Source: an uncultured Oscillospiraceae bacterium (GTDB taxonomy: Bacteria; Bacillota; Clostridia; Oscillospirales; Oscillospiraceae). Taken from it: a stretch of 64,000 nt of DNA. Below the pieces are notes generated by a model, which was not told the origin of the DNA, searched no databases, and saw only the letters and a program-made list of their open reading frames with translations. A program made the translations under genes and the position numbers. This document shows positions 34,897 through 42,985 of the stretch, piece by piece. The stretch spans positions 124,001-188,000 of the forward strand of contig CANPYX010000002.1 of the NCBI GenBank assembly GCA_947588955.1. The letters run 5' to 3'. Each line of letters starts with the position of its first letter. Position 1 is the first letter of the stretch.

Positions 34897-35787
34897 TTAT
34901 GCCCTTGGGTGGGCTTTGTTGTATACGTCTTTCAGCTGCTTCTTGACAACCTGTGTGTAGACTTGGGTGGAGGAGATGTCCGCATGACCGAGCATCTCCT
35001 GAATGGAGCGCAGATCGGCACCGTTTTCAAGAAGATGCGCCGCGAAGGAGTGGCGAAGGGTGTGCGGTGTTATGTCCTTCTCTATTTTAGCCGTCTCCTG
35101 ATAGTGCTTCAGAACCTTCCAAAAGCCCTGGCGGGTCATGCGCTGTCCGTTTACGTTGACAAAGAGAGCCTGCTCTGTGGGCGATGCCACCATTTGACCG
35201 CGGACAAGGTTGATATAGTCGGAAACAGCGCGTATGGCGGTGGAGTACATGGGAATATAGCGTTCCTTGCCGTGAGTAGAGCACTTGATGATACCGGCAG
35301 AGAGCTTCACATCGTCAACGTCAAGGCTTATGAGCTCGCTCACGCGTATGCCGGTGGCATAAAGCAGCTCCAGCATTGCCCTGTCACGGTAGCCCTTCAT
35401 GTCGGTACACTTTGGCTGGTCAAGCAACAGCTCCACCTCGGCGCTGGTGAGTATCTGCGGCAGCTTTTTTTCGGCTCTCTCCACTGAAATATCAAAAACG
35501 GGGTTCTCTTCCACAACTCCCTGACGGACGAGGTACGTATAAAGGCACTTGATGGAAGCAAGGCACCGGGCAATAGTCGCGTTTGACTTCCCCTCGCTCC
35601 TAAGCCAGGCTACATAGCCCCTGACAGTGTCCTGATTAACTTCTGACAGGCTGAGTCTTAAATAACGTGTGAGATAATCCGCAAATTGATGGACATCCCT
35701 CATATATGAGAGAAGGGTATTGGACGACACATGCCTCTCATCGTTTAAGTACCTTTCAAAGCTCTTTATATAATTTTCTTCAGGCAC
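34897..35787 (-). CDS. xerD: Site-specific tyrosine recombinase XerD
   Basis: The 296-residue length matches XerD exactly. The core-binding domain comes first (SFERYLNDERHVSSNTLLSYMRD), followed by the catalytic residues in GIRVSELISL, HTLRHSFAAHLLENG, LGHADISSTQVYTQV. The start is GTG 35787 with GGAAGGTGG upstream; the much longer open frame runs into spoIIM. XerD with XerC resolves chromosome dimers at dif. It lies 25 bases downstream of spoIIM, recalling the spoIIM-fur-xerD order of Bacillus subtilis. Confidence 0.9.
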   Translation of the reverse strand: MPEENYIKSFERYLNDERHVSSNTLLSYMRDVHQFADYLTRYLRLSLSEVNQDTVRGYVAWLRSEGKSNATIARCLASIKCLYTYLVRQGVVEENPVFDISVERAEKKLPQILTSAEVELLLDQPKCTDMKGYRDRAMLELLYATGIRVSELISLDVDDVKLSAGIIKCSTHGKERYIPMYSTAIRAVSDYINLVRGQMVASPTEQALFVNVNGQRMTRQGFWKVLKHYQETAKIEKDITPHTLRHSFAAHLLENGADLRSIQEMLGHADISSTQVYTQVVKKQLKDVYNKAHPRA

Positions 35788-35812
35788 ATGGCCACCTTCC
35801 TTCGTGATTGGG

Positions 35813-36427
35813 TCAAAAAACCGGAAGCTCAAGAAGCCCCGAAAGAATGAGGGCTCTCTCCCCCGCGGATGTGAGGATAAGCAAAAAGATTGCCAACAGG
35901 AACTTAATGAAATACGCTCTCGAATAAATGCCAGGTCCCGCCGGCGGCGCTCCTGTAAGTCCGGTTCTGGCAAGCTGAGCCGAGCACCACATGGCGTCCA
36001 CGGCGAGGACAAAGAAGACAGGTACGGAAATGATCGCCGTAAGACCGAGAAGCACAAGACCGGCGACGGCGCCGCTAAAGGAATAGAGCCTGACAAGAGT
36101 CGCCATGGCGAAGGTCAGGGTAAAGCCCCTCAGCGCGGAAACCGCTGGAATGCCGATTGCACCGAAGACCGTAAAGCCCAGGAGGAATACGGCGACATGA
36201 TAGGCGCCGGTCTCCCAGAACAGGCGCCCCGTACCCGATGACTTCACGGCGCCCTCAAGGGATAAAAGATACCCCTTCAAAAATGCGCTGGCGGAATCCT
36301 CACCGGCAAAGCCGGAAGACATGACAAAGCCCGCCGCCGAACCGAGTAGGAAGGATACAGCCAACAGCACAAATGCCGGAAGCCACGCCCGTGAACCGGG
36401 ACCTAACGCAAGCTTTCTTTTGTTCAT
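35813..36427 (-). CDS. spoIIM: Stage II sporulation protein M
   Basis: The ~204-residue membrane protein has about five helices and the SpoIIM family pattern (AVFLLGFTVFGAIGIPAVSALRGFTLTFA, VPVFFVLAVDAMW). In Bacillus SpoIIM works with SpoIID and SpoIIP to degrade septal peptidoglycan during engulfment of the forespore. ATG 36427 is chosen because GGGTGAG lies seven bases upstream; ATG 36445 has no ribosome site. The upstream gap carries GTTTACATAA-type motifs in the coding orientation. Confidence 0.88.
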   Translation of the reverse strand: MNKRKLALGPGSRAWLPAFVLLAVSFLLGSAAGFVMSSGFAGEDSASAFLKGYLLSLEGAVKSSGTGRLFWETGAYHVAVFLLGFTVFGAIGIPAVSALRGFTLTFAMATLVRLYSFSGAVAGLVLLGLTAIISVPVFFVLAVDAMWCSAQLARTGLTGAPPAGPGIYSRAYFIKFLLAIFLLILTSAGERALILSGLLELPVF

Positions 36428-36760
36428 TTCAAATCTCACCCGCATAAGACTATGCCGGAGGATTTAAAATAATACGCGAAAAATCCAAAAATCGAAAGCT
36501 CTTATATAATAATACAACTGGAATAAATAATCAATAGAAAATCGAAAATTTGTTGATTATGCACATAAATTATGTTAACAGAATTATGTAAACCGTGTAA
36601 ACTATGTGCCACTTTAGCACTATAAAACCCCTGTATTTATGCTATATTTAGGCGCTGTGGCGTTTTGTAATCGCAATATATAGGTTATCTACTGATGTTT
36701 ATGTAAACTAACCCCTGTGATTACAAATTGTAATCACAGGGGTCGTCAAATTGCCGATAT
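36428..36760 (-). promoter_or_regulatory. AT-rich intergenic region upstream of spoIIM with GTTTACATAA motifs
   Basis: This 333-base stretch has no gene. On the spoIIM coding strand it holds exact GTTTACATAA at 36584-36593 and 36699-36708, plus variants GTTAACATAA (36570-36579) and GTTTACACGG (36593-36602), the last three close together. The exact motif is that of the radA repeat array. Near 36711-36743 there is a long hairpin described separately. Confidence 0.65.
36711..36743. terminator. Perfect 16-bp hairpin downstream of the yajC-side operon
   Basis: 36711-36726 (ACCCCTGTGATTACAA) pairs perfectly with 36728-36743 around a single base. It follows the end of the minus-strand gene at 36761. 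The T-run is poor, so it may be an imperfect terminator or a protein-binding palindrome. Confidence 0.55.
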
Positions 36761-37165
36761 TTACCTTCTACGGCGGCGCTTCACGGCACCGGTTGCGCCC
36801 ATGGCTACTCCGCCACACAATATGCTGAGCATTACCGCCACATCGACCCCGTCAAAGGCGGCGCTGTTTCCCGATATGAGCGTTACGAGCAATCTCACCA
36901 AAATGACAATAAGCGCCGACATTAACCCGGACAGCAGTGCCGCGCCCCGGTTTTTTATTCTTGCTGTCAGCGCGCCCAGCGCGGAGGCAATGAAGGCGGA
37001 TACAATGACCACCGCCTTTCCGGCGCTCTCCCCTACCCTGCCCGATGCAATGAACAGCGCCATAAACATCGTCATCGCCGTGGCGATCGCCAATGTTACC
37101 GCCGCTCCCAGAAACGCTCCCGCGGCGACTCTCTTGATGTCGTTTTTTGATACGTTTTTCGGCAT
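36761..37165 (-). CDS. TIGR04086-like small membrane protein
   Basis: The 134-residue protein has four predicted membrane helices (residues ~14-34, 45-65, 75-97, 105-125) and an Arg-rich end (AVKRRRRR). The pattern and position beside yajC and tgt fit the TIGR04086 family of Firmicutes membrane proteins of unknown function. ATG 37165 is nine bases from AAGGAGG; an upstream ATG at 37189 overlaps it. No catalytic residues are evident. Confidence 0.7.
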   Translation of the reverse strand: MPKNVSKNDIKRVAAGAFLGAAVTLAIATAMTMFMALFIASGRVGESAGKAVVIVSAFIASALGALTARIKNRGAALLSGLMSALIVILVRLLVTLISGNSAAFDGVDVAVMLSILCGGVAMGATGAVKRRRRR

Positions 37166-37238
37166 GAAAAAATCCCTCCTTGAGAACAAGCCTTGATAAG
37201 GCTTATTCCCGCGGAGGGAAAAAAATTACTTATTTTGC

Positions 37239-37670
37239 TCAGTTGGCAGCCTTATCGTCAGGCTCCTCGGCGTCCTTGCCGGTGGAGGAGACGCCCCACT
37301 TGGCTATCTTGATACGTACCCGGTCCTCGCCGGTCTCAAAGGTGATGAAGTCACCGGAGACGTTGACTATCTTGCCCACCATACCGCCGATGGTGGTGAC
37401 GTTGTCACCAACGGAAAGGGAATTGCGCATTTCCTCGTTCTTTTTCTTGCGCTTCTTCTCAGGGCGAATCATGAAGAAGTAGAAGACCGCGATGATCACC
37501 ACAAGATAGATGACCATTGTGCCTATGCCCAGTCCTCCGGCAGCGGCGGCAGAGGCGTCGTCCGATCCGGCGCCGTCAGCGGGCGCGGCCATACAGCCGG
37601 TGAGGGCTGTGAGGAGAAGCGTTACGCACACAGCGGCGATGGCTATGCGCCTTATGATCTTTTTGTTCAT
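37239..37670 (-). CDS. yajC: YajC-like preprotein translocase subunit with lipobox
   Basis: The 143-residue protein has the YajC core: a single membrane helix (MVIYLVVIIAVFYFFMIRPEKKRKKK) then SVGDNVTTIGGMVGKIVNVSGDFITFETG. YajC associates with SecDF at the translocon. Unusually, the N-terminus is a lipoprotein-like signal (LLLTALTGC, Cys at ~26) with an Ala/Ser/Asp-rich tether before the YajC helix, making it longer than typical YajC (~90-110 residues). ATG 37670 follows GGAGG. Confidence 0.88.
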   Translation of the reverse strand: MNKKIIRRIAIAAVCVTLLLTALTGCMAAPADGAGSDDASAAAAGGLGIGTMVIYLVVIIAVFYFFMIRPEKKRKKKNEEMRNSLSVGDNVTTIGGMVGKIVNVSGDFITFETGEDRVRIKIAKWGVSSTGKDAEEPDDKAAN

Positions 37671-37752
37671 TGGTTTACCTCCGTTTGAAAATGGACTTTT
37701 TAGTATTATAACCTCATTCTTCCGCAATTGCAAGAAGAATTTGCCTTTTGCG

Positions 37753-38883
37753 CTATATTCTTGTTCCAAGCGTGCCGGAATAGCGGGCGCGGAGCTCGTT
37801 GAAGGTCCCCTCGTCGAGGCTAAGGCGTATTTTTTCCATAAGCTTGTTGTAAAAATAGAGGTTGTGGGCCACGGCGAGGCGGAGCCCAAGTATCTCACCT
37901 GAGGCAAAGAGATGGCGCAGGTAGCTTCTTGAATATGTCCGGCAAACCGGGCAGCCGCACTCAGGGTCAATGGGGTCCGGGTCGCGGGCGTACTTTTCGT
38001 TCTTGATGTTTATGACACCGTTCCATGTGAAAAGATGACCGTGACGGCCGTTGCGCGCCGGCATCACGCAGTCGAAAAAGTCGATCCCCCGGTGGACGCC
38101 CTCAATTATGTTTGACGGTGTGCCCACGCCCATAAGGTACCTGGGCTTGTCCTTTGGCATGTGCTCCTCAGTGGCATCGATGGTGTCGTACATCTCCTGA
38201 GTGGGCTCCCCCACCGCCAGGCCACCGATGGCGTAGCCGGGTAGGTCCAGCTCAGCGATGGCGTCCATGTTGTCGCAGCGTATGTCAATGTACGTGGCGC
38301 CCTGGTTTATTCCGAAAAGCACCTGCCCCGGATTTAGCGTGCCGGGAAGCTCTCTGAGGCGTTCCAGCTCCGCCTTGCAGCGGACAAGCCAGCGGCGGGT
38401 ACGATCTGCCGAGGCCTTCACGTAGTCATAGGGCGCGGGCAGTCCGATACACTCGTCAAATGCCATGGCTATATCCGAGCCGAGGTTGGACTGTATCCCT
38501 ATCGAGTCCTCCGGCGACATGAATACACGCCGCCCGTCGATGTGAGAGTTGAATTCCGTACCCTCCTCCGTTATCTTCCGCAGCTTTGCAAGAGAAAATA
38601 TTTGAAAGCCGCCGGAGTCGGTGAGTATCGGCCCGTTCCAATTCATAAACCGGTGGAGCCCGCCCATATCATGTATAAGCCCGTCGCCGGGGCGCAGGTG
38701 CAGGTGATATGTGTTTGAAAGCTCGATCTGACAGCCCAGCTCCGTAAGGTCCCGCGCCGAAAGTCCGCCCTTTATCGCCGCCTGTGTCCCCACGTTCATA
38801 AACACAGGTGTCTCCACAGTGCCGTGGGGCGTTGTGAACCTGCCACGGCGCGCCCGCCCCTCGGTCTTGAGAATCTCAAACAT
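37753..38883 (-). CDS. tgt: Queuine tRNA-ribosyltransferase (tRNA-guanine transglycosylase)
   Basis: The 376-residue Tgt exchanges guanine-34 for preQ1 in GUN-anticodon tRNAs. Visible motifs are LTDSGGFQIFSL (nucleophile Asp region), GIQSNLGSDIAMAFDEC, GGLAVGEP, DCVMPARNGRHGHLFT, and the zinc site C-x-C-x2-C...H (CGCPVCRTYSRSYLRHL). ATG 38883 follows GGGAGG. tgt next to yajC is a conserved bacterial order. Confidence 0.96.
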   Translation of the reverse strand: MFEILKTEGRARRGRFTTPHGTVETPVFMNVGTQAAIKGGLSARDLTELGCQIELSNTYHLHLRPGDGLIHDMGGLHRFMNWNGPILTDSGGFQIFSLAKLRKITEEGTEFNSHIDGRRVFMSPEDSIGIQSNLGSDIAMAFDECIGLPAPYDYVKASADRTRRWLVRCKAELERLRELPGTLNPGQVLFGINQGATYIDIRCDNMDAIAELDLPGYAIGGLAVGEPTQEMYDTIDATEEHMPKDKPRYLMGVGTPSNIIEGVHRGIDFFDCVMPARNGRHGHLFTWNGVINIKNEKYARDPDPIDPECGCPVCRTYSRSYLRHLFASGEILGLRLAVAHNLYFYNKLMEKIRLSLDEGTFNELRARYSGTLGTRI

Positions 38884-38989
38884 AGCGTCCTCCCAAATCG
38901 ATTTTTGGTACATTATAGCCTAAGTGCCGCAAATAATCAACCTCGGTGTGTAATTTACAAAAAATTTACCGTAGATTGAGGTTACCGTA

Positions 38990-40282
38990 TTGAAAAAAAC
39001 GTCGGGATTTGATAATATAGCGAATATGGACGATTTAAATAAAAACTCAAAAATGTTCGGCGGCTCTTCAGGAGCGCACAGCACAAGCGACACCGGTTTG
39101 AGCCGGGGTATGCGTGTGCTTATTTGCGTTGTTGTCATCCTCGCGGTGCTCATGGGCTGTTACTTTACGGCGGTTTATTCAAACATCCCCTTCATCGCCC
39201 GTTTAAGGACCCTGTACATCGAGACTGCCATGTCCACCCTTAGCCACCAGTGGCTTGCGACAGCGTTTATTCCCCGGAGCGTCATTGACGGGGTAATGGA
39301 CGACATAGACAGGCAGCTTGAGGACAACATGCTCTCCGAGAGCACCCTGCCCCCGGGTCAATCCTCCAATTCGGGCAGTTCGCCCTCAGTCCCGCCCTCC
39401 GTCACGGACGCGGAGGACCCAAAGCGCGCGGCTGACCTTGCCGCGCTTTTGGAGATGTTCCCGCAAATCGACGCCGCCACGATCCCCGGTGACCTGGAGC
39501 TTGAAAATATTCAGGTCAAGGACATTGAGAGCCTTGGCATCATGACCACCGCGGGCGACCCGGTGTGGGCGATAGATATGCCAAACGAGATCCTCATAAT
39601 GACAATAGACGGCACCGACGGTGGCTTCAGCTACAACGGCAAGCTTGCCCTGTGCAAGGACAGCTCCCGGACCATCCTCGGTGTATCAAAGTACGAAAGC
39701 CGCGGGCAGACCGTGGTGGAATACTGCAAGAGATACGACGCGCCAATCTCCATCAACGCCAGCGCCTTCTATGACCCTGACGGAAAGGGGCGGGGTGAAA
39801 AGGTTGTCGGACTTGTCCTTTCAGACGGTGAGATGATCAGCGACGTTATCGGCAGTCCCTACCAGATAGCCGGCTTCGATTATGAGGACAACCTTCGCGT
39901 TGGCTACAAGGTGGACACAGCCATGCTCCGCTGCGGGATACAGTTCTACCCAATACTCATCGCCAACGGCGAGAAAAAGGTGGGCGAGGGCTCCTACGGA
40001 ATGGGTATACAGCCGCGAAGCTGTATAGGTCAGACCTCCACAAAGGACACGCTTCTGCTGGTCATTGACGGGCGGCAGGTCCACAGCGCCGGCACCACGG
40101 TGTCCGTTTGCGCCGATGTCCTGCTGCGGTACGACTGCTACACCGCCATGCACAACGACGGCGGCTCAAGCGCGCTTATGTGCTACCTGGGCGAGACCAT
40201 CACCAAGACCTCAAGCCCCAATCCCACCGGCCGCTACCTCCCCGACGCTTGGGTGGTTTTAAAGCCGGGCGAGATTGAATAA
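38990..40282 (+). CDS. Membrane-anchored phosphodiester glycosidase (NAGPA) domain protein
   Basis: The 430-residue protein has one N-terminal membrane helix (MRVLICVVVILAVLMGCYF, ~residues 40-58), a Ser/Pro-rich spacer (~120-145), and a C-terminal NAGPA-type domain with SINASAFYDPDG, RSCIGQTSTKDTLLLVIDGR and HNDGGSSALMCY. Such domains remove sugars from phosphodiesters or act as exopolysaccharide-modifying enzymes. TTG 38990 is the preferred start (GAGG eight bases upstream); ATG 39026 is an alternative. It resembles the enzyme domain of the SLH protein at the window start but is anchored by a helix. Confidence 0.82.
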   Translation: MKKTSGFDNIANMDDLNKNSKMFGGSSGAHSTSDTGLSRGMRVLICVVVILAVLMGCYFTAVYSNIPFIARLRTLYIETAMSTLSHQWLATAFIPRSVIDGVMDDIDRQLEDNMLSESTLPPGQSSNSGSSPSVPPSVTDAEDPKRAADLAALLEMFPQIDAATIPGDLELENIQVKDIESLGIMTTAGDPVWAIDMPNEILIMTIDGTDGGFSYNGKLALCKDSSRTILGVSKYESRGQTVVEYCKRYDAPISINASAFYDPDGKGRGEKVVGLVLSDGEMISDVIGSPYQIAGFDYEDNLRVGYKVDTAMLRCGIQFYPILIANGEKKVGEGSYGMGIQPRSCIGQTSTKDTLLLVIDGRQVHSAGTTVSVCADVLLRYDCYTAMHNDGGSSALMCYLGETITKTSSPNPTGRYLPDAWVVLKPGEIE

Positions 40283-40292
40283 AGAGCTGAAT

Positions 40293-40320
40293 TTAAAGCC
40301 GGACATTTGTCCGGCTTTAA
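40293..40320. terminator. Bidirectional terminator
   Basis: TTAAAGCCGGACA (40293-40305), TT, TGTCCGGCTTTAA (40308-40320): a perfect 13-bp stem with A- and T-rich ends between convergent genes. Confidence 0.8.
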
Positions 40321-40323
40321 TAA

Positions 40324-40791
40324 TCATTTTATCGCGCCCTCAAGTTTTAATAGGCGTTCCTTGACTTCGATTCCGCCGCCAAAACCGGTGAGGGAACCGG
40401 AGGAGCCCACGACCCTGTGGCAGGGAATTATCACGGCGATGGGGTTTGCGTGGCAGGCTCCGCCCACGGCGCGGGCGGCCTTTGGGCTTCCGATGTACTC
40501 CGCCAGCTCACCGTAGGTGCGCGTCTCACCGTAGGGTATGTCGCGCAGGGCGTCCCATACGCGCGTTTGGAACGGTGTTCCGGAGTATCTGAGCGGCAGG
40601 TCAAATGCCTGTCTGCGTCCCATCACATACTCCTCAAGTTGACCCCTGACCGCGCTCCAAAGGGCCAATGCCTCCCCCGTCGGGTTCGGGGTCTCCTCCC
40701 CTGACCCAAAGGATACGGACACGACGGCGCCGTCCTCGACAGCGCAGGTGAGCTCCAGCCAGTCAAAGCGTTCACTGAATCTGTAAATCAT
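40324..40791 (-). CDS. ogt: Methylated-DNA-[protein]-cysteine S-methyltransferase
   Basis: The 155-residue protein repairs O6-alkylguanine. The active-site PCHRV carries the acceptor Cys near residue 124, preceded by PFQTRVWDALRDIPYGETRTYGELA (helix-turn-helix with the Arg finger) and GGACHANP. Length fits Ogt, without an Ada N-terminal domain. GGGGTG lies just before the ATG. Confidence 0.95.
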   Translation of the reverse strand: MIYRFSERFDWLELTCAVEDGAVVSVSFGSGEETPNPTGEALALWSAVRGQLEEYVMGRRQAFDLPLRYSGTPFQTRVWDALRDIPYGETRTYGELAEYIGSPKAARAVGGACHANPIAVIIPCHRVVGSSGSLTGFGGGIEVKERLLKLEGAIK

Positions 40792-40850
40792 TTTTCACCC
40801 CGATAATTCTCGCCTCTTTTGCCGATAATAAGGCAAAAGGGGTGTTTTTC

Positions 40851-42155
40851 ATGGAAACGATATGGACAAAGGGCATTGAGGCGCCGGTATATCCAAAGCT
40901 TATGAACGACATAAGCGCAGACGCGCTTGTAATAGGCGGGGGCATGGCGGGGATACTCTGCGCCAAAAGGCTGACGGACGCCGGAATAGACTGCGTGGTG
41001 CTGGAGGCGGACCGGGTGGGGCGGGGAATAACCTCCGGCACCACAGCGGTGATCTCCGCGCAGCACAGCGTACTTTATTCAGACCTCATATCCCTGTTCG
41101 GCAGGGAGCTCGCGAAGGGATACCTGGACTCCAACCTCAAAGCTGTACGGGAGCTTTCTGAGCTTGCATGGGGCGTGGACTGCGACTTTGAAATGCGCCC
41201 ATCGCTCATGTATTCCCCGCATAGCAAGGCAAGGATGGAGTGTGAGGCGGCGGCTGTGCAAAGCCTGGGCTTCCACGCGGAATTTACCTCCGGGGCTCCC
41301 CTGGGCATAAGCTCCGCCGGCGGGGTGCTGTTCCCGGATATGGCGCAGTTCCATCCGCTGAAGTTTTTGATGAGTGTGGCAAAGGGTGTGAAAATTTATG
41401 AGCACTCCCCTGTCCTGTCAGTAAAAAATATGTCCGCCAGAACTGACTCCGGGAGCGTCACGGCGAGGAACATCATCATCGCCTCACACTTCCCGTTCAT
41501 CGACCGGCGCGGGCTTTACTTCATGAAAATGCGCCAAAAGCGCGAGAGCGTTGTGGCTGTGGAAAATATTCCCCCGCTGCGCTGTACCGCCGTGGAGGAC
41601 GCGGAAAAGGGCTTCTTTTTCAGAAGCATTGGAAATGTGACACTTATAGGCTGCGGCAACCACGACCCAGGTCATGAGGAGGACGACTTTTCAAAAATTG
41701 CCCTGTTTCTCAAAAACCACGCGCCTGAGGCAAGGGAGGTATGCCGGTGGGTTAATCAGGACTGCTTCACCCTGGACGAGGTGCCGTATATCGGCAGATA
41801 TTACCCCGCCAGCACCAATATTTTCGTCGCCACCGGCTTCAACGCCTGGGGTATGACGACGTCCATGGTGGCGGCAGACATCCTCACAGACGCGATCCTG
41901 GGGTGCGAGAACACATACGCCAAGGTTTTCTCCCCCGACAGGAAAATGCTAGCTATGCCGCTTTTGGAAAATTCGCTCCACAGCGCGGCTAATCTCTTAA
42001 CGCCCACCCTCCCCCGCTGTACTCATCTGGGATGCGCGCTTAAATATAACAAGCGGGAGCACACATGGGACTGCCCCTGCCACGGCTCAAGGTTTGCCGA
42101 TGACGGCTCGGTAATCACAGGACCCGCTGTAAAGGATCTGAATATCAAGTCGTAA
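40851..42155 (+). CDS. FAD-dependent oxidoreductase with C-terminal Rieske domain
   Basis: The 434-residue protein is a DAO-type flavoenzyme (ALVIGGGMAGILCAKRL near residue 25; FVATGFNAWGMTTSMVAADIL near 330) joined to a Rieske 2Fe-2S domain (CTHLGCALKYN, then CPCHGSRF; two Cys/His pairs). The same fusion occurs in Bacillus YhfW-like proteins, whose reaction is poorly known. ATG 40851 lies eight bases from AAGGGG; GTG 40842 overlaps that site. Two hairpin terminators follow. Confidence 0.88.
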   Translation: METIWTKGIEAPVYPKLMNDISADALVIGGGMAGILCAKRLTDAGIDCVVLEADRVGRGITSGTTAVISAQHSVLYSDLISLFGRELAKGYLDSNLKAVRELSELAWGVDCDFEMRPSLMYSPHSKARMECEAAAVQSLGFHAEFTSGAPLGISSAGGVLFPDMAQFHPLKFLMSVAKGVKIYEHSPVLSVKNMSARTDSGSVTARNIIIASHFPFIDRRGLYFMKMRQKRESVVAVENIPPLRCTAVEDAEKGFFFRSIGNVTLIGCGNHDPGHEEDDFSKIALFLKNHAPEAREVCRWVNQDCFTLDEVPYIGRYYPASTNIFVATGFNAWGMTTSMVAADILTDAILGCENTYAKVFSPDRKMLAMPLLENSLHSAANLLTPTLPRCTHLGCALKYNKREHTWDCPCHGSRFADDGSVITGPAVKDLNIKS

Positions 42156-42170
42156 CGCCTTCACAGAAAC

Positions 42171-42229
42171 GCCCCGACATAAAGGGTCGGGGCGCATCAG
42201 AACGCAAAAAAGGGCACAGCCCTTTTTTG
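42171..42229. terminator. Two hairpins between convergent genes
   Basis: GCCCCGAC (42171-42178) pairs with GTCGGGGC (42186-42193). CAAAAAAGGGC (42205-42215) pairs with GCCCTTTTTTG (42219-42229), a bidirectional terminator with T-runs on both strands. Confidence 0.8.
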
Positions 42230-42230
42230 A

Positions 42231-42971
42231 CTATATCTCCAGCTTCCCCATGAAATACGGGAGCTGTTTTTGCCACCAGCACCAGTCGTGGTTGACGTCA
42301 AATCCCCAGTAGTCGAACCAGGCGGGGATGGCCTTTTGGCGGCAGACGGCGTCCAGCGCGCGGGTGCCGGCAAGCAAATCGTCCTCCCATGCGCCCTGCC
42401 CCACGCAGAAGATGAGCTGGGAATTGCGGTAGAGCTCCATGTACGGGTGGTCAAAGGGCATGTTGGCAAGGAAGTACACCGGGGAGTTGTCGTATATGAG
42501 GTCGTCGGTGTAGTCTCGGATGAAGTCGTTGGCGTTGTAAGTGCCGCTGAGGGCTACAACGGTGTCGAAAAGGTCCGGGCGGCGGAAGAAAAGTATTCCG
42601 GAGTGAAAGGCGCCCATGGAGCAGCCGGTGACCATCCCCTTGCCGTGGGTTTCTCCCAGCTGACGGACCCTGCCCTCAAGCTCCAGGGTTATGTAGCGGA
42701 AATAACGCTCCTGCATCTCAATGCGGTGGCGGGGGCTGTCGTTTTTGGCCGACCAGCTCTCCGCGTCTACGCTGTCGGGCGTCACCAGCATTATGCGTCC
42801 GTCCTCTATCCATGGGCGGATGCTCTCCACCATGCCGAAATTTTCAAAGTCAAAGAATTTGCCGTCCTGGGGCGGGAACGCGAAGCACACCTTGCCCCTG
42901 TTGCCGTAGACCTTGAATTCCATCTCCCGGTCCAGCTCCCGGCTCCACTCCTTAAAATACCTGACTTCCAT
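42231..42971 (-). CDS. Esterase-family alpha/beta hydrolase
   Basis: The 246-residue protein is related to putative esterases (PF00756 type). The nucleophile elbow is GCSMGAFHS (Ser ~117), with a candidate Asp and the terminal His in FDVNHDWCWW (~225). The Trp-rich C-terminus is typical. It follows the ATP-grasp gene by 14 bases on the same strand, so the two probably act on the same product. There is no signal peptide, so it is cytoplasmic. Confidence 0.78.
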   Translation of the reverse strand: MEVRYFKEWSRELDREMEFKVYGNRGKVCFAFPPQDGKFFDFENFGMVESIRPWIEDGRIMLVTPDSVDAESWSAKNDSPRHRIEMQERYFRYITLELEGRVRQLGETHGKGMVTGCSMGAFHSGILFFRRPDLFDTVVALSGTYNANDFIRDYTDDLIYDNSPVYFLANMPFDHPYMELYRNSQLIFCVGQGAWEDDLLAGTRALDAVCRQKAIPAWFDYWGFDVNHDWCWWQKQLPYFMGKLEI

Positions 42972-42985
42972 GGCTCAAGCTTTCC

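Noticed and set aside
36711-36743. A clear intrinsic terminator
   Set aside because: The hairpin is perfect but the T-run on the minus strand is poor, so it was scored only moderately.
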